This document shows positions 34,524 through 42,505 of a stretch of 64,000 nucleotides of DNA, piece by piece. Below the pieces are notes generated by a model. The model saw only the letters and a list, made by a program, of their open reading frames with translations. It was not told where the DNA came from and ran no database searches. The position numbers were made by a program, and so were the translations under genes. Within the stretch, counting starts at the first letter, position 1. Each line of letters begins with the position of its first letter. Source of the stretch: Palsa-504 sp963742795 (GTDB lineage Bacteria; Actinomycetota; Actinomycetes; Streptosporangiales; Streptosporangiaceae); contig CAVUNL010000013.1 of the NCBI GenBank assembly GCA_963742795.1, positions 186,001 through 250,000 of the forward strand, written 5' to 3'.

Positions 34524-34674
34524 CGTCCGGAACCGGGGCGGCGGCCGGCGGTCCGTGCGGGCCCGGGCTCGGTCATAGCGGGGGGCAATACCGGCAGTGC
34601 CGCCGTCGACTGTTCGGGGGGGGTGATTGTGGCGTGGACTGGCGGGGGAGAGGCAATCGCTGAGGAGGACGACA

Positions 34675-35103
34675 ATGAGCATTTCCGATCAGGTCAACGC
34701 GCTGCAGCAGCGGACCGCGGACCTGAAGAGCTCCTTCGACCAGAGCAAGAAGGAGACCAACGAGCAGGTCAAGAAGCGGCTGGACAAGACCAAGGCCGAC
34801 ATCCAGGCCCGCCAGGACGCGGTCAAGGCGAAGGCCGGACAGGCCGCCGGCCACGCGCAGAGCCAGTGGGCGGCGATGAAGGCCGACGCGGCGGCGAGGC
34901 AGGCGGCGTTCCAGGACAAGATCGACCGCCAGCGTAACGAGCATGACGCCAAGGTGGCGGAGCGGGACGCCGAGGACGCGGAGGCCGACGCCGCCGACGC
35001 CCTCGACTACGCCTCCTGGGCGGTCGACCAGGCGCAGCTGGCCGTGCTGGACGCGGCGGACGCCCGCACCTGGGCCGACGCCCGCGCGGCAGCCCGCTCC
35101 TGA
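34675..35103 (+). CDS. Coiled-coil protein, unknown function
   Basis: A 142-residue, almost entirely helical, charged protein from ATG 34675 after GAGGAGG. Heptad-like repeats run from VNALQQRTADLKSSFDQSKKE through KRLDKTKADIQARQDAVKAKAGQ to the Ala/Asp-rich end ASWAVDQAQLAVLDAADARTWADARAAARS. This is a conserved actinobacterial small protein of unknown role. No membrane segment or signal peptide is present. Confidence 0.75.
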   Translation: MSISDQVNALQQRTADLKSSFDQSKKETNEQVKKRLDKTKADIQARQDAVKAKAGQAAGHAQSQWAAMKADAAARQAAFQDKIDRQRNEHDAKVAERDAEDAEADAADALDYASWAVDQAQLAVLDAADARTWADARAAARS

Positions 35104-35139
35104 GGCAGGTCCAGGGCCTGGGACACTGGGGACGGGAGG

Positions 35140-35458
35140 GACAGCGGCGCCGTGGGGGTGGCGGTTCGGCGGCCACCACGTCTCGCTGAACAACCTGATC
35201 ACCGCCGGCGTGGTCCGCGCGGTGACGCCGTGCTTCCTGGGCGCCGACCCGGCGGTCTCGCCGCTGCTCGGCTCCGCGCCGCTGCGCCCGCTGGCCGGGG
35301 CCGAGGATCTGGCCCGGGACCTGGTCCGGTCGCTGGATCCGGGCCAGGGTGCCCGCGCGATCCTGCTCGACCGGGCGCCCTCGGTGTGGCGGGACCCGGC
35401 GGCCGACTTCGGGTACGACGTGCTCGGCGCGCACCTGGCCGAGCACCACCTGCGCTAA
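35140..35458 (+). pseudogene. DUF3500 protein fragment
   Basis: About 105 codons encode an internal piece of a DUF3500 protein: WRFGGHHVSLNNLITAG, TPCFLGADPA, and GAEDLARDLVRSLDPGQGARAILLDRAPS. The N-terminal half of the protein, including any start, is missing; upstream sequence is unrelated. A stop follows AEHHLR, close to the convergent crotonase gene stop. The family's function is not established. Confidence 0.75.
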
Positions 35459-35462
35459 CGCG

Positions 35463-36275
35463 CTAAGCAGCCGGGTCGGTGAAGCGGGGCGGGCGCTGCT
35501 CGAACTCCGCGGCCACCGCCTCGGCCTGGTTGGGGCTGCCGATCAGCGCGCCCATCTCCTCCTGCTCGGCGGCGAAGCCGGTCTCCAGGTCCGCCCGCCC
35601 GGCCAGGTCCAGGAGCCGCTTGGCGGCCCGGATGGCGTGCGGGCTGCGGAGGGCGATGGACCGGGCCAGCTCCAGGGCGGCCTGGCGCGGGTCGGGGTCG
35701 ACCCGGGTGGCCAGGCCCAGCGCCACGGCCTCCTCGCCGCTGACTATGCGCCCGGTGAAGGTCAGTTCCTTGGCCACGTCCCGGCCGACGAGTTCGGGGA
35801 GCAGCTGGGTGCCGGTCATGTCGGGTATCAGGCCCCACCTGATCTCCAGCACCGACATCCGGGCGTCCGGGGCGACGATGCGGATGTCGGCGCCGAGCGC
35901 GATCTGCAGCCCGCCGCCCAGGGCGTTGCCGGTCACGGCGGCGATGACCGGGACCGGGACCTCGGTCCACACGTACGCCGCGCGCTGCCCGGCGGCTTGG
36001 GCCGGGCCGCCGCCGGGCGGCAGGTCGACGTGGGCGGAGAGCCGCTCGCCGTCGCGCATGGCCCGGAACGAGCCGAAGTCGAGGCCCGCGCAGAAGTCCG
36101 GTCCCTCGCCGGACAGGACCACGGCCCGGACCCGGGGCTCGGCCTTGAGCCGCTCGCCCGCGGCGACCAGGCCGGCGAACATCGCCCCGTCCAGGGCGTT
36201 GCGCTTCTCCGGCCGGGTGAGGCGGACATCGGCGACGCCATCGGTGATCGTCACGCTGACTCGCTGCTCGGTCAT
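35463..36275 (-). CDS. Enoyl-CoA hydratase/isomerase (crotonase) family protein
   Basis: A 270-residue protein from ATG 36275 with GGAGG eight bases before. The crotonase fold is shown by VRLTRPEKRNALDGAMF, the oxyanion-hole segments FCAGLDFGSF and GNALGGGLQIALGADIRI, and FTGRIVSGEEAVALGLATRV. The family hydrates or isomerises acyl-CoA thioesters; the exact substrate cannot be deduced. No beta-oxidation partner is beside it; the acyl-CoA dehydrogenase is 3 kb away on the same strand. Confidence 0.88.
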   Translation of the reverse strand: MTEQRVSVTITDGVADVRLTRPEKRNALDGAMFAGLVAAGERLKAEPRVRAVVLSGEGPDFCAGLDFGSFRAMRDGERLSAHVDLPPGGGPAQAAGQRAAYVWTEVPVPVIAAVTGNALGGGLQIALGADIRIVAPDARMSVLEIRWGLIPDMTGTQLLPELVGRDVAKELTFTGRIVSGEEAVALGLATRVDPDPRQAALELARSIALRSPHAIRAAKRLLDLAGRADLETGFAAEQEEMGALIGSPNQAEAVAAEFEQRPPRFTDPAA

Positions 36276-36417
36276 GTGGGTACCTCCAGGTCGGGAAGCT
36301 ACCACGATGACCGACCCGCGAGTCATCACCGCCTACCTCGGCCAGGACGCGGCCAGCGAGGACGTGGCTGAGCGATAGCCCGCGAATGACAGTGCCTCGT
36401 GGCAGGATCGGACCGAC

Positions 36418-39400
36418 ATGTTCATCGCCGATCTGCACATTCATTCGCGGTTCTCGCGCGCCTGCAGCAAGGACTGCGACATCGAACACCTGTCCTGGTG
36501 GGCGCTGCGCAAGGGCCTCACCGTGCTCGGCACCGGCGACTTCACGCACCCGGCGTGGGCCGCGGAGCTGAAGGACACGCTGGTCCCGGCCGAGCCCGGC
36601 TTGTTCCGGGTCCGGCCGGACCTCGAGCGCCGGCTGCACCGCGATACCCCGGCCAGCTGCGCCGGGACCGTCCGCTTCCTGCTCTCGGTAGAGATCTCGA
36701 CGATCTACCGTCGGGACGAGCGGACCCGCAAGGTCCATCACCTGCTGTACGCGCCGAGCTTCGAGGCCGCGGACCGCATCACCGCGGCGCTGGCCAAGGT
36801 CGGCAACCTGGCCTCCGACGGCCGGCCGATCCTGGGCCTGGACTCCCGCGACCTGCTGGAGATCACCCTGGAGGCCGGACCCGGCTGCTTCCTGGTCCCG
36901 GCGCACCTCTGGACGCCCTGGTTCGCGGTCCTGGGGTCCAAGTCCGGGTTCGACGCGGTGCGCGACTGCTACGCCGACCTGGCCGGCCACATCTTCGCCG
37001 TGGAGACCGGGCTGTCCTCCGATCCGGCCATGAACTGGACCTGCTCGTCGCTGGACGCCTACCGGCTGGTCAGCAACTCCGACGCGCACTCCCCGCCGGC
37101 CCTGGGCCGGGAGGCGACGGTGTTCGGCACCGACCTGGACTACTTCGCGATGGCCGAGGCGCTGCGGACCGGGCGAGGCCTGGACGGCACGCTCGAGTTC
37201 TTCCCCGAGGAGGGGAAGTACCACCTGGACGGGCACCGCAAGTGCGGGGTCCGCATCGAACCCGAGCAGACCACCGCGCTGGAGGACCGGTGCCCGGCGT
37301 GCGGCAAGCCGCTGACCGTCGGCGTGCTGCACCGGGTCGCCGAGCTGGCCGACCGGCCGGCCGGCTTCCGGCCCGACGGCGCGGCGGGTTTCACCTGCCT
37401 GGTCCAGCTGCCCCAGATCATCGGGGAGATCCTCGGCACCGGGCCGAAGAGCAAGAAGGTGACCGCCGAGGCGGGCCGGCTGGTCGGCGCGCTGGGACCG
37501 GAGCTGACCATCCTGCGCGAGGTCCCGCTCGACGACCTGCGCCGGGTCGGCGGCGCGCGGTTCGCCGAGGGCATCGGCGGGCTCCGGCGGGGCGAGGTGA
37601 TCAGGGCGGCGGGCTACGACGGGGAGTACGGCACCATCCGGCTGTTCGGTCCGGACGAACTGGACGGGTCGGCCCTGTTCGCGATGACGGACCTGGCCGC
37701 GCCGGCTCAGGCCGACAAGAATTCTGCCGAACGGAGCGGGGTATCCCCGGCCGCGCCCCGGCCCCGAGCCCGCCGTGGCGGCGCGGCCCCTGCTCCCTCG
37801 CCGGAGTCCACGGGCTCGGTGCTCGACGGCCTGGACGCGGACCAGCGGGCCGCGGCTACGGCGACCGGGCCGCTGCTGATCATCGCGGGGCCGGGCACCG
37901 GCAAGACCCGGACGCTCACCCACCGGATCGCCCGCCAGGTCACCGAGCTGGGCCGGCCCGCCCGGCAGTTCCTGGCCATCACGTTCACCCGGCGGGCCGC
38001 ACAGGAGATGCGCGACCGGCTGGCCGGGCTGGGCGCCAGCCTCGATGAGGAACTTACTGTCACCACATTCCACGGCCTGGGCCTGCGGATCCTGCGTGAG
38101 CACCCCGAGGCGGCCGGGCTCCCGCCCTCGTTCGGGGTCGCCGATGAGGCCGCGCTGGTGCGGGTCGCGACGGAACTGACCGGCTCGGAGCGCGACGGGC
38201 GCAAGCTCGCCGGTGACCCGCAGGGCCCGGCGCTGCGCGCCGAGCTGATCGCACACGGCCTGGTGGACTTCGACGGCCTGACCGAGCTGCCCGCGGCGCT
38301 GTTGGCTCGTGAGCCGCTGATCGCGGCCGGGCTGCGGGCCCGGTGGCCGTTCGTCAGCGTGGACGAGTACCAGGACATCGACCCCGTGCAGTACGAGCTG
38401 CTGCGCGCGCTGGCCGGCGACGGTGCCGGGCTGACCGCGATCGGGGACCCGGACCAGGCCATCTACGGGTTCCGCGGCGCCGACGTCGGCATCTTCGGCC
38501 GGTTCGCCGTCGACTTCCCCGGGGCCACCACGGTGGAGCTGACCCGGAACTACCGGTCGAGCCCGGCCATCGTGACCGCCGCCCTGCAGGCCGTCGCGCC
38601 CTCCACGCTGGTGCCGAGCCGGGCCGCCGCGGCCGCGGCCGCTGCTGGCGGGGCGCCGGAGCCCGGTGACGTGTCCTTCCACGAGGCCGCCGACGAGCAC
38701 GCCGAGGCGGCCTGGATCGCCGCCGCGGTCGACCAGCTCCTCGGCGGGGCCTCGTTCCACAGCCTGGACAGCGGCCGGGCCGACGGGCACGGCCACGGCA
38801 AGCTCGGGCTGCCCGACATCGCCGTGCTGTACCGGACCGACGCGCAGGCCGCCGCGCTGGGCCAGGCGCTGACCCGGGCCGGGCTGCCGTACCAGAAACG
38901 CTCGCACGACCTGCTGGCCCGCCGGCCCGCGGTAGCCGACATCGTGCGCGAGATGGGGCTTTCCCAGCTGGCCGGGGACGTCCTGGGGCAGCTGACCGCG
39001 GCGGTGCGGGCCCTGGCCGCGGCGCGCGGCGAGCATGATGCGACCGTGGTCGACATCCGGGCCGCGGGCGAGGTGCTGGCCCCCCTGGCCCGCCGGTGCG
39101 GTGACGACGCCGAGCGGTTCCGGACCGAGATCTCGCTGGGCGCGGAGACCGACGCGCTGGATCCGCGGGCCGAGGCGATCCCCCTGCTGACCCTGCACGC
39201 GGCCAAGGGCCTGGAGTTCGACGTGGTGTTCCTGGCCGGCTGCGAGCGCGGCCTGCTGCCGCTGCGCCTGCCCGGGTCCGGGCCGGCGACCCCGGACCAG
39301 ACCGCCGAAGAGCGCCGGCTGCTGTTCGTCGGGATGACCCGGGCCCGCGGCCAGCTCGTGCTGACCTGCGCGGCCCGCCGGACCAGGCACGGCGCGCAGG

Positions 39401-39510
39401 AAGCGGCGGGCCGGTCGCCGTTCCTGGTCTCGGTCAGCCCCGGTCTGCTCGGCCCCGTCGCGCCGCGCCGGACGCGCCGGACCGGTGACCGTCAGTTGCG
39501 GCTGCTCTGA
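36418..39510 (+). CDS. Endonuclease Q-like PHP nuclease fused to UvrD/PcrA-type helicase
   Basis: A 1030-residue fusion. Residues 1-240 are a PHP domain with metal ligands in FIADLHIHSRFSRACS, GTGDFTHPAW and SNSDAHSPPALGREA. A zinc knuckle begins CPACGKPLTVGVLHRVAEL near residue 292. This order matches endonuclease Q, which nicks DNA 5' of uracil, hypoxanthine and abasic sites. A Pro/Arg/Ala linker (about 435-470) leads to an SF1 helicase with Walker A GPGTGKT (about 490), DEYQDIDPVQ, GDPDQAIYGFRGADV, LTRNYRSSPAIV, LHAAKGLEFDVVF and LLFVGMTRAR. Together these suggest incision and strand removal in one polypeptide. No start ambiguity: ATG 36418 precedes the metal motif by three codons. Confidence 0.9.
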   Translation: MFIADLHIHSRFSRACSKDCDIEHLSWWALRKGLTVLGTGDFTHPAWAAELKDTLVPAEPGLFRVRPDLERRLHRDTPASCAGTVRFLLSVEISTIYRRDERTRKVHHLLYAPSFEAADRITAALAKVGNLASDGRPILGLDSRDLLEITLEAGPGCFLVPAHLWTPWFAVLGSKSGFDAVRDCYADLAGHIFAVETGLSSDPAMNWTCSSLDAYRLVSNSDAHSPPALGREATVFGTDLDYFAMAEALRTGRGLDGTLEFFPEEGKYHLDGHRKCGVRIEPEQTTALEDRCPACGKPLTVGVLHRVAELADRPAGFRPDGAAGFTCLVQLPQIIGEILGTGPKSKKVTAEAGRLVGALGPELTILREVPLDDLRRVGGARFAEGIGGLRRGEVIRAAGYDGEYGTIRLFGPDELDGSALFAMTDLAAPAQADKNSAERSGVSPAAPRPRARRGGAAPAPSPESTGSVLDGLDADQRAAATATGPLLIIAGPGTGKTRTLTHRIARQVTELGRPARQFLAITFTRRAAQEMRDRLAGLGASLDEELTVTTFHGLGLRILREHPEAAGLPPSFGVADEAALVRVATELTGSERDGRKLAGDPQGPALRAELIAHGLVDFDGLTELPAALLAREPLIAAGLRARWPFVSVDEYQDIDPVQYELLRALAGDGAGLTAIGDPDQAIYGFRGADVGIFGRFAVDFPGATTVELTRNYRSSPAIVTAALQAVAPSTLVPSRAAAAAAAAGGAPEPGDVSFHEAADEHAEAAWIAAAVDQLLGGASFHSLDSGRADGHGHGKLGLPDIAVLYRTDAQAAALGQALTRAGLPYQKRSHDLLARRPAVADIVREMGLSQLAGDVLGQLTAAVRALAAARGEHDATVVDIRAAGEVLAPLARRCGDDAERFRTEISLGAETDALDPRAEAIPLLTLHAAKGLEFDVVFLAGCERGLLPLRLPGSGPATPDQTAEERRLLFVGMTRARGQLVLTCAARRTRHGAQEAAGRSPFLVSVSPGLLGPVAPRRTRRTGDRQLRLL

Positions 39511-39521
39511 GGTGCGTCCGT

Positions 39522-39575
39522 CCAGAAGTGTCCGTCCTATGGCCCAGAAGTGTCCGGCCTCAACCAGAAGTGTCC
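39522..39575. repeat. Three 12-bp direct repeats upstream of the hydrogenase-maturation operon
   Basis: CCAGAAGTGTCC occurs exactly at 39522-39533, 39544-39555 and 39564-39575, about two helical turns apart. They lie between the EndoQ-UvrD stop and the first SIS gene, with the last copy 46 bases before that start. Iterated activator sites or a relic of a transposon end are the two readings. Confidence 0.7.
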
Positions 39576-39621
39576 TGTGGGCCACTAGACGGCCCCCTGC
39601 CAGTGCCTTACGGTGGCTGTC

Positions 39622-40233
39622 ATGGCTACCGACGGCGGTGACGCCGTTCGCCTATTCGAGTTGCGCAGTGAGCCAACGCGCGACCTGGCCGGGCAGGCGG
39701 ACGCGGTGGCCGCGGCGTGCCACGCCATGGCCGTCCGGTTTCATTCCGGCGGCAAGCTGGTGGTGTTCGGCACCGGGGGCTCCTCGACTGATGCGCAGCA
39801 CGTGGCCGTTGAGTTCGTCCATCCGGTCATCGTCGGCAAGCGCGCACTGCCCGCCATCTCGCTCACCAGCGACGTGGCCACCGTCACCGGCATCGCCGAA
39901 CGCGCCGGGGTGGACGCGATCTTCGCCCACCAGATCCGGTTCCTGGCCGATCCGGCCGACATCGCCCTGGGCCTGGACCCGGACGGGCACAGCGCCGCCG
40001 TCCTGGCGGGGCTGGAGACGGCCCGCGAGCTCGGCCTGCTGACCGTGGCCCTGACCGGCGGCGACGGCGGCGCGATCGCGACCAGCAAGGCGGTCGACCA
40101 CGTGCTGGTGGCTGCCTCTTCCGACCCGCGGGTGGTCAAGGAGATGCACGTCACCGCCTACCACGTGCTGTGGGAGCTGGTCCACGTGTTCTTCGAGCAG
40201 CCCGGCGTGCTCGGCCCGGGGGTGGTCACGTGA
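39622..40233 (+). CDS. SIS-domain protein (GmhA-like), hydrogenase operon
   Basis: A 203-residue sugar-isomerase-fold protein from ATG 39622 after GGTGG. The phosphosugar-binding SIS core is visible as LVVFGTGGSSTDAQHVAVEFVHP, then LTSDVATVTG and LLTVALTGGDGG. The end has HVLWELVHVFFEQPG. It resembles phosphoheptose isomerase but sits at the head of a hydrogenase-maturation operon, with its stop overlapping the HypC-like gene. Actinobacterial hydrogenase clusters often hold such genes; their role is not known. Confidence 0.85.
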   Translation: MATDGGDAVRLFELRSEPTRDLAGQADAVAAACHAMAVRFHSGGKLVVFGTGGSSTDAQHVAVEFVHPVIVGKRALPAISLTSDVATVTGIAERAGVDAIFAHQIRFLADPADIALGLDPDGHSAAVLAGLETARELGLLTVALTGGDGGAIATSKAVDHVLVAASSDPRVVKEMHVTAYHVLWELVHVFFEQPGVLGPGVVT

Positions 40234-40445
40234 GCGAATGCTCCGGGGACGTCTGCATTACCTGTTCCGACACCGCCGTGCAGGTCAGGGTGCTGCGGCT
40301 GCTCGAGGATGCGATGGCCGTGGTCGATACCGGCGCGGGCGAGGAAACGGTGAGCGTGGCGTTGGTGAGCGCCGGCGTGGGAGACACCATCCTGGTGCAC
40401 GCCAGGGAGGCCATCGCTGTGGTGGGCGGCGGCGGTCATGAGTGA
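40230..40445 (+). CDS. HypC/HupF-like hydrogenase assembly chaperone (divergent)
   Basis: A 71-residue protein from GTG 40230, overlapping the previous stop (GTGA). The OB-fold HypC pattern is present: VQVRVLRLLEDAMAVVDTG, then VSVALVSAGVGDTILVHAREAIAVV. The usual second-residue Cys of HypC, exposed after Met removal, is not at position 2. Cysteines are at 4, 9 and 12 (C-SGDV-CITC). It is therefore a paralogue of the regular HypC at 41078 and may bind another client or iron intermediate. The downstream SIS gene overlaps it by eight bases. Confidence 0.8.
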   Translation: MSECSGDVCITCSDTAVQVRVLRLLEDAMAVVDTGAGEETVSVALVSAGVGDTILVHAREAIAVVGGGGHE

Positions 40446-41100
40446 GTTCGAGGCCCTGTACCCGTTCCTGTACGCCGACACCTCGGACCTGACCGCGGTC
40501 ATGGACCAGGTGCGCGCGTCGACCGTGGCCAAGGCGCAGGAGGTCCTGGAGTTGCGCCGCACCGTGGCCGAGCGGGACGGCGCCCGGATCGCCGAGTGCG
40601 CCCGGGAGGCCGCGGCCCGGTTCGCCGCGGGCGGCCGGCTGTTCGCGTTCGGCAACGGCGGCAGCGCCACCGACGCGCAGCAGCTCGCGACCTTGTTCCT
40701 CAACCCCGGCGGCGAGGCCCGCCCGCTGCCCGCGTTCGGGCTGGCCAACGACACGTCGGTGGTCACCGCGCTGTGCAACGACATCGGCGTCGAGGTGGTG
40801 TTCGCCCGCCAGCTGGCCGCGTTCGGCGGCCGGAACGACATCGCGGTCGGGTTGTCCACCAGCGGCAACTCCGGCAACCTGCTGCGCGCCTTCGACGAGG
40901 CGAGCCGGCGCGGCATGCTGACCATCGGGCTGGCCGGCTACGACGGCGGGAAGATGGCCGAGCTGGACAGCATCGACTACCTGTTCGTGGCGCCGTCCTC
41001 CTCGGTGCACCGGATCCAGGAAGCGCAGACAACGACCTATCAAGTGCTGTGGGAGCTGACCCAGGAAGAGGTGTCCCATGTGCCTCGGCATACCCGGTGA
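40438..41100 (+). CDS. SIS-domain protein (GmhA-like), second copy
   Basis: A 220-residue protein. The N-terminal helices (YPFLYADTSDLTAVMDQVRAS) lead to the SIS core LFAFGNGGSATDAQQLATLFL, GLANDTSVVTALCNDIGVE and GLSTSGNSGNLLRAFDEA. The last element, with its STSGNS, keeps the phosphate-binding loop better than the first SIS copy. It overlaps the HypC-like gene before it and the HypC gene after it. It probably binds a sugar phosphate; a role in hydrogenase assembly is inferred from its embedding in the operon. Confidence 0.85.
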   Translation: MSEFEALYPFLYADTSDLTAVMDQVRASTVAKAQEVLELRRTVAERDGARIAECAREAAARFAAGGRLFAFGNGGSATDAQQLATLFLNPGGEARPLPAFGLANDTSVVTALCNDIGVEVVFARQLAAFGGRNDIAVGLSTSGNSGNLLRAFDEASRRGMLTIGLAGYDGGKMAELDSIDYLFVAPSSSVHRIQEAQTTTYQVLWELTQEEVSHVPRHTR

Positions 41101-41344
41101 GGTCATCGAGCTTCACCCCGAACAGCCCGATCTGGCCAAGGTGGACGTCAGCGGCGTCCGGCGGCTGATCAACATCGGGCTGCTCACCGACGACCCGCCG
41201 GTTCCCGGCGAGTGGGTGCTGATCCACGTCGGCTTCGCGCTGTCGAAGATCGACGAACGGGAGGCCACCGCGGCCATGGAATTCCTCGAAGGCATCGGCC
41301 AGGCCTACGAGGACGAGATCAACGGCGCTGAGAGAATCACGTGA
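41078..41344 (+). CDS. hypC: Hydrogenase maturation chaperone HypC
   Basis: An 88-residue protein starting MCLGIPGEVIEL, the textbook HypC N-terminus in which Cys2 binds the iron. VDVSGVRRLINIGLLTD and EWVLIHVGFALSKIDEREA complete the family pattern. HypC forms a complex with HypD to assemble the Fe(CN)2CO centre and delivers it to the hydrogenase large subunit. The start lies inside the end of the second SIS gene. Confidence 0.95.
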   Translation: MCLGIPGEVIELHPEQPDLAKVDVSGVRRLINIGLLTDDPPVPGEWVLIHVGFALSKIDEREATAAMEFLEGIGQAYEDEINGAERIT

Positions 41345-41368
41345 TCGAATAGCGAGGAGCGGCGGACA

Positions 41369-42505
41369 ATGCGGTTCGTCGACGAATTCCGTGATGCCGA
41401 CAAGGCCCACGCGCTGGCCGCGAAGATCGCGGCGCTCTGCGAGCCGGGCCGCCAGTACAAGCTGATGGAGGTGTGCGGCGGCCACACCCACACGATCTAC
41501 AAGCACGGCCTGGAGGACTACCTGCCGGAGTCGGTCACCCTGGTGCACGGCCCCGGGTGCCCGGTGTGCGTGATCCCGATGGGCCGGGTCGACGACGCCA
41601 TCCACCTGGCCTCGCAGCCCGACGTGATCATGACCTCATTCGGCGACATGATGCGGGTGCCGGGCAGCGGCGGGTCGTTCTTCGACGCCAACGCCGAGGG
41701 CACCAACATCCGCATGGTGTACTCCCCGCTGGACTCGCTCAAGATCGCCAAGCAGAACCCGGACCAGCAGGTCGTGTTCATGGCCATCGGGTTCGAGACC
41801 ACCGCGCCGTCGACCGCGATGACCATGCTGCGCGCCGCGGCGGCTGGCCTGAGCAACTTCTCGGTGTTCTGCAACCACGTCACGATCGTGCCGGCCATCA
41901 AGGCCATCCTCGACTCGCCGGACCTGCGGCTCGACGGGTTCATCGGCCCCGGGCACGTGTCCACCGTGATCGGCTGCCGGCCGTATGAGTTCATCGCCCG
42001 GGACTACGGCAAGCCGGTGGTGGTGGCCGGGTTCGAGCCGCTGGACATCCTGCAGTCCATCTACATGCTGATGGTGCAGCTGTCGCAGGGCCGGTCCGAG
42101 GTGGAGAACCAGTACTCGCGCGTGGTGCCGTGGGACGGCAACCTGGTCGCGCTCAAGGCCATCGGCGAGACGATGGAGCTGCGGCCCTACTTCGAATGGC
42201 GCGGGCTGGGCTTCATCTCGCACTCCGCGCTCCAGGTCCGGGAGAAATACGCGGCCATGGACGCCGAGCGGCTGTTCCAGGTGCCAGGGGTCCGGGTCGC
42301 CGACCCCAAGGCGTGCCAGTGCGGCGAGGTGCTCAAGGGCGTGCTGAAGCCGTGGGAGTGCAAGGTATTCGGCACCGCGTGCACCCCGGAGACCCCGATC
42401 GGGACCTGCATGGTGTCCCCCGAGGGCGCGTGCGCGGCGTACTACAACTTCGGCCGGATGAACCGCACCCGGGTGGCCGAGGCGGCGCAGGCGGGCCGGT
42501 CATGA
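41369..42505 (+). CDS. hypD: Hydrogenase maturation protein HypD
   Basis: A 378-residue iron-sulfur protein. MEVCGGHTHTIYKHG, GPGCPVCVIP, ATGFETTAP-like (here IGFETTAPSTAM), and the C-terminal cysteine cluster from CQCGEVLKGV to CMVSPEGACAAYY that binds the 4Fe-4S centre are all present. HypD holds the iron on which cyanide and CO ligands are built with HypC and HypE. ATG 41369 follows GAGGAG; the stop overlaps hypE (ATGA). Confidence 0.96.
   Translation: MRFVDEFRDADKAHALAAKIAALCEPGRQYKLMEVCGGHTHTIYKHGLEDYLPESVTLVHGPGCPVCVIPMGRVDDAIHLASQPDVIMTSFGDMMRVPGSGGSFFDANAEGTNIRMVYSPLDSLKIAKQNPDQQVVFMAIGFETTAPSTAMTMLRAAAAGLSNFSVFCNHVTIVPAIKAILDSPDLRLDGFIGPGHVSTVIGCRPYEFIARDYGKPVVVAGFEPLDILQSIYMLMVQLSQGRSEVENQYSRVVPWDGNLVALKAIGETMELRPYFEWRGLGFISHSALQVREKYAAMDAERLFQVPGVRVADPKACQCGEVLKGVLKPWECKVFGTACTPETPIGTCMVSPEGACAAYYNFGRMNRTRVAEAAQAGRS

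Noticed and set aside
39522..39575. CRISPR-like array
   Set aside because: Only three 12-bp repeats with 8-10 base spacers, no cas genes; unit lengths are far too short.
35455..39585. 1376-codon minus-strand frame
   Set aside because: Antisense to the EndoQ-UvrD and crotonase-region genes, both with clear conserved motifs; no motif in this frame.
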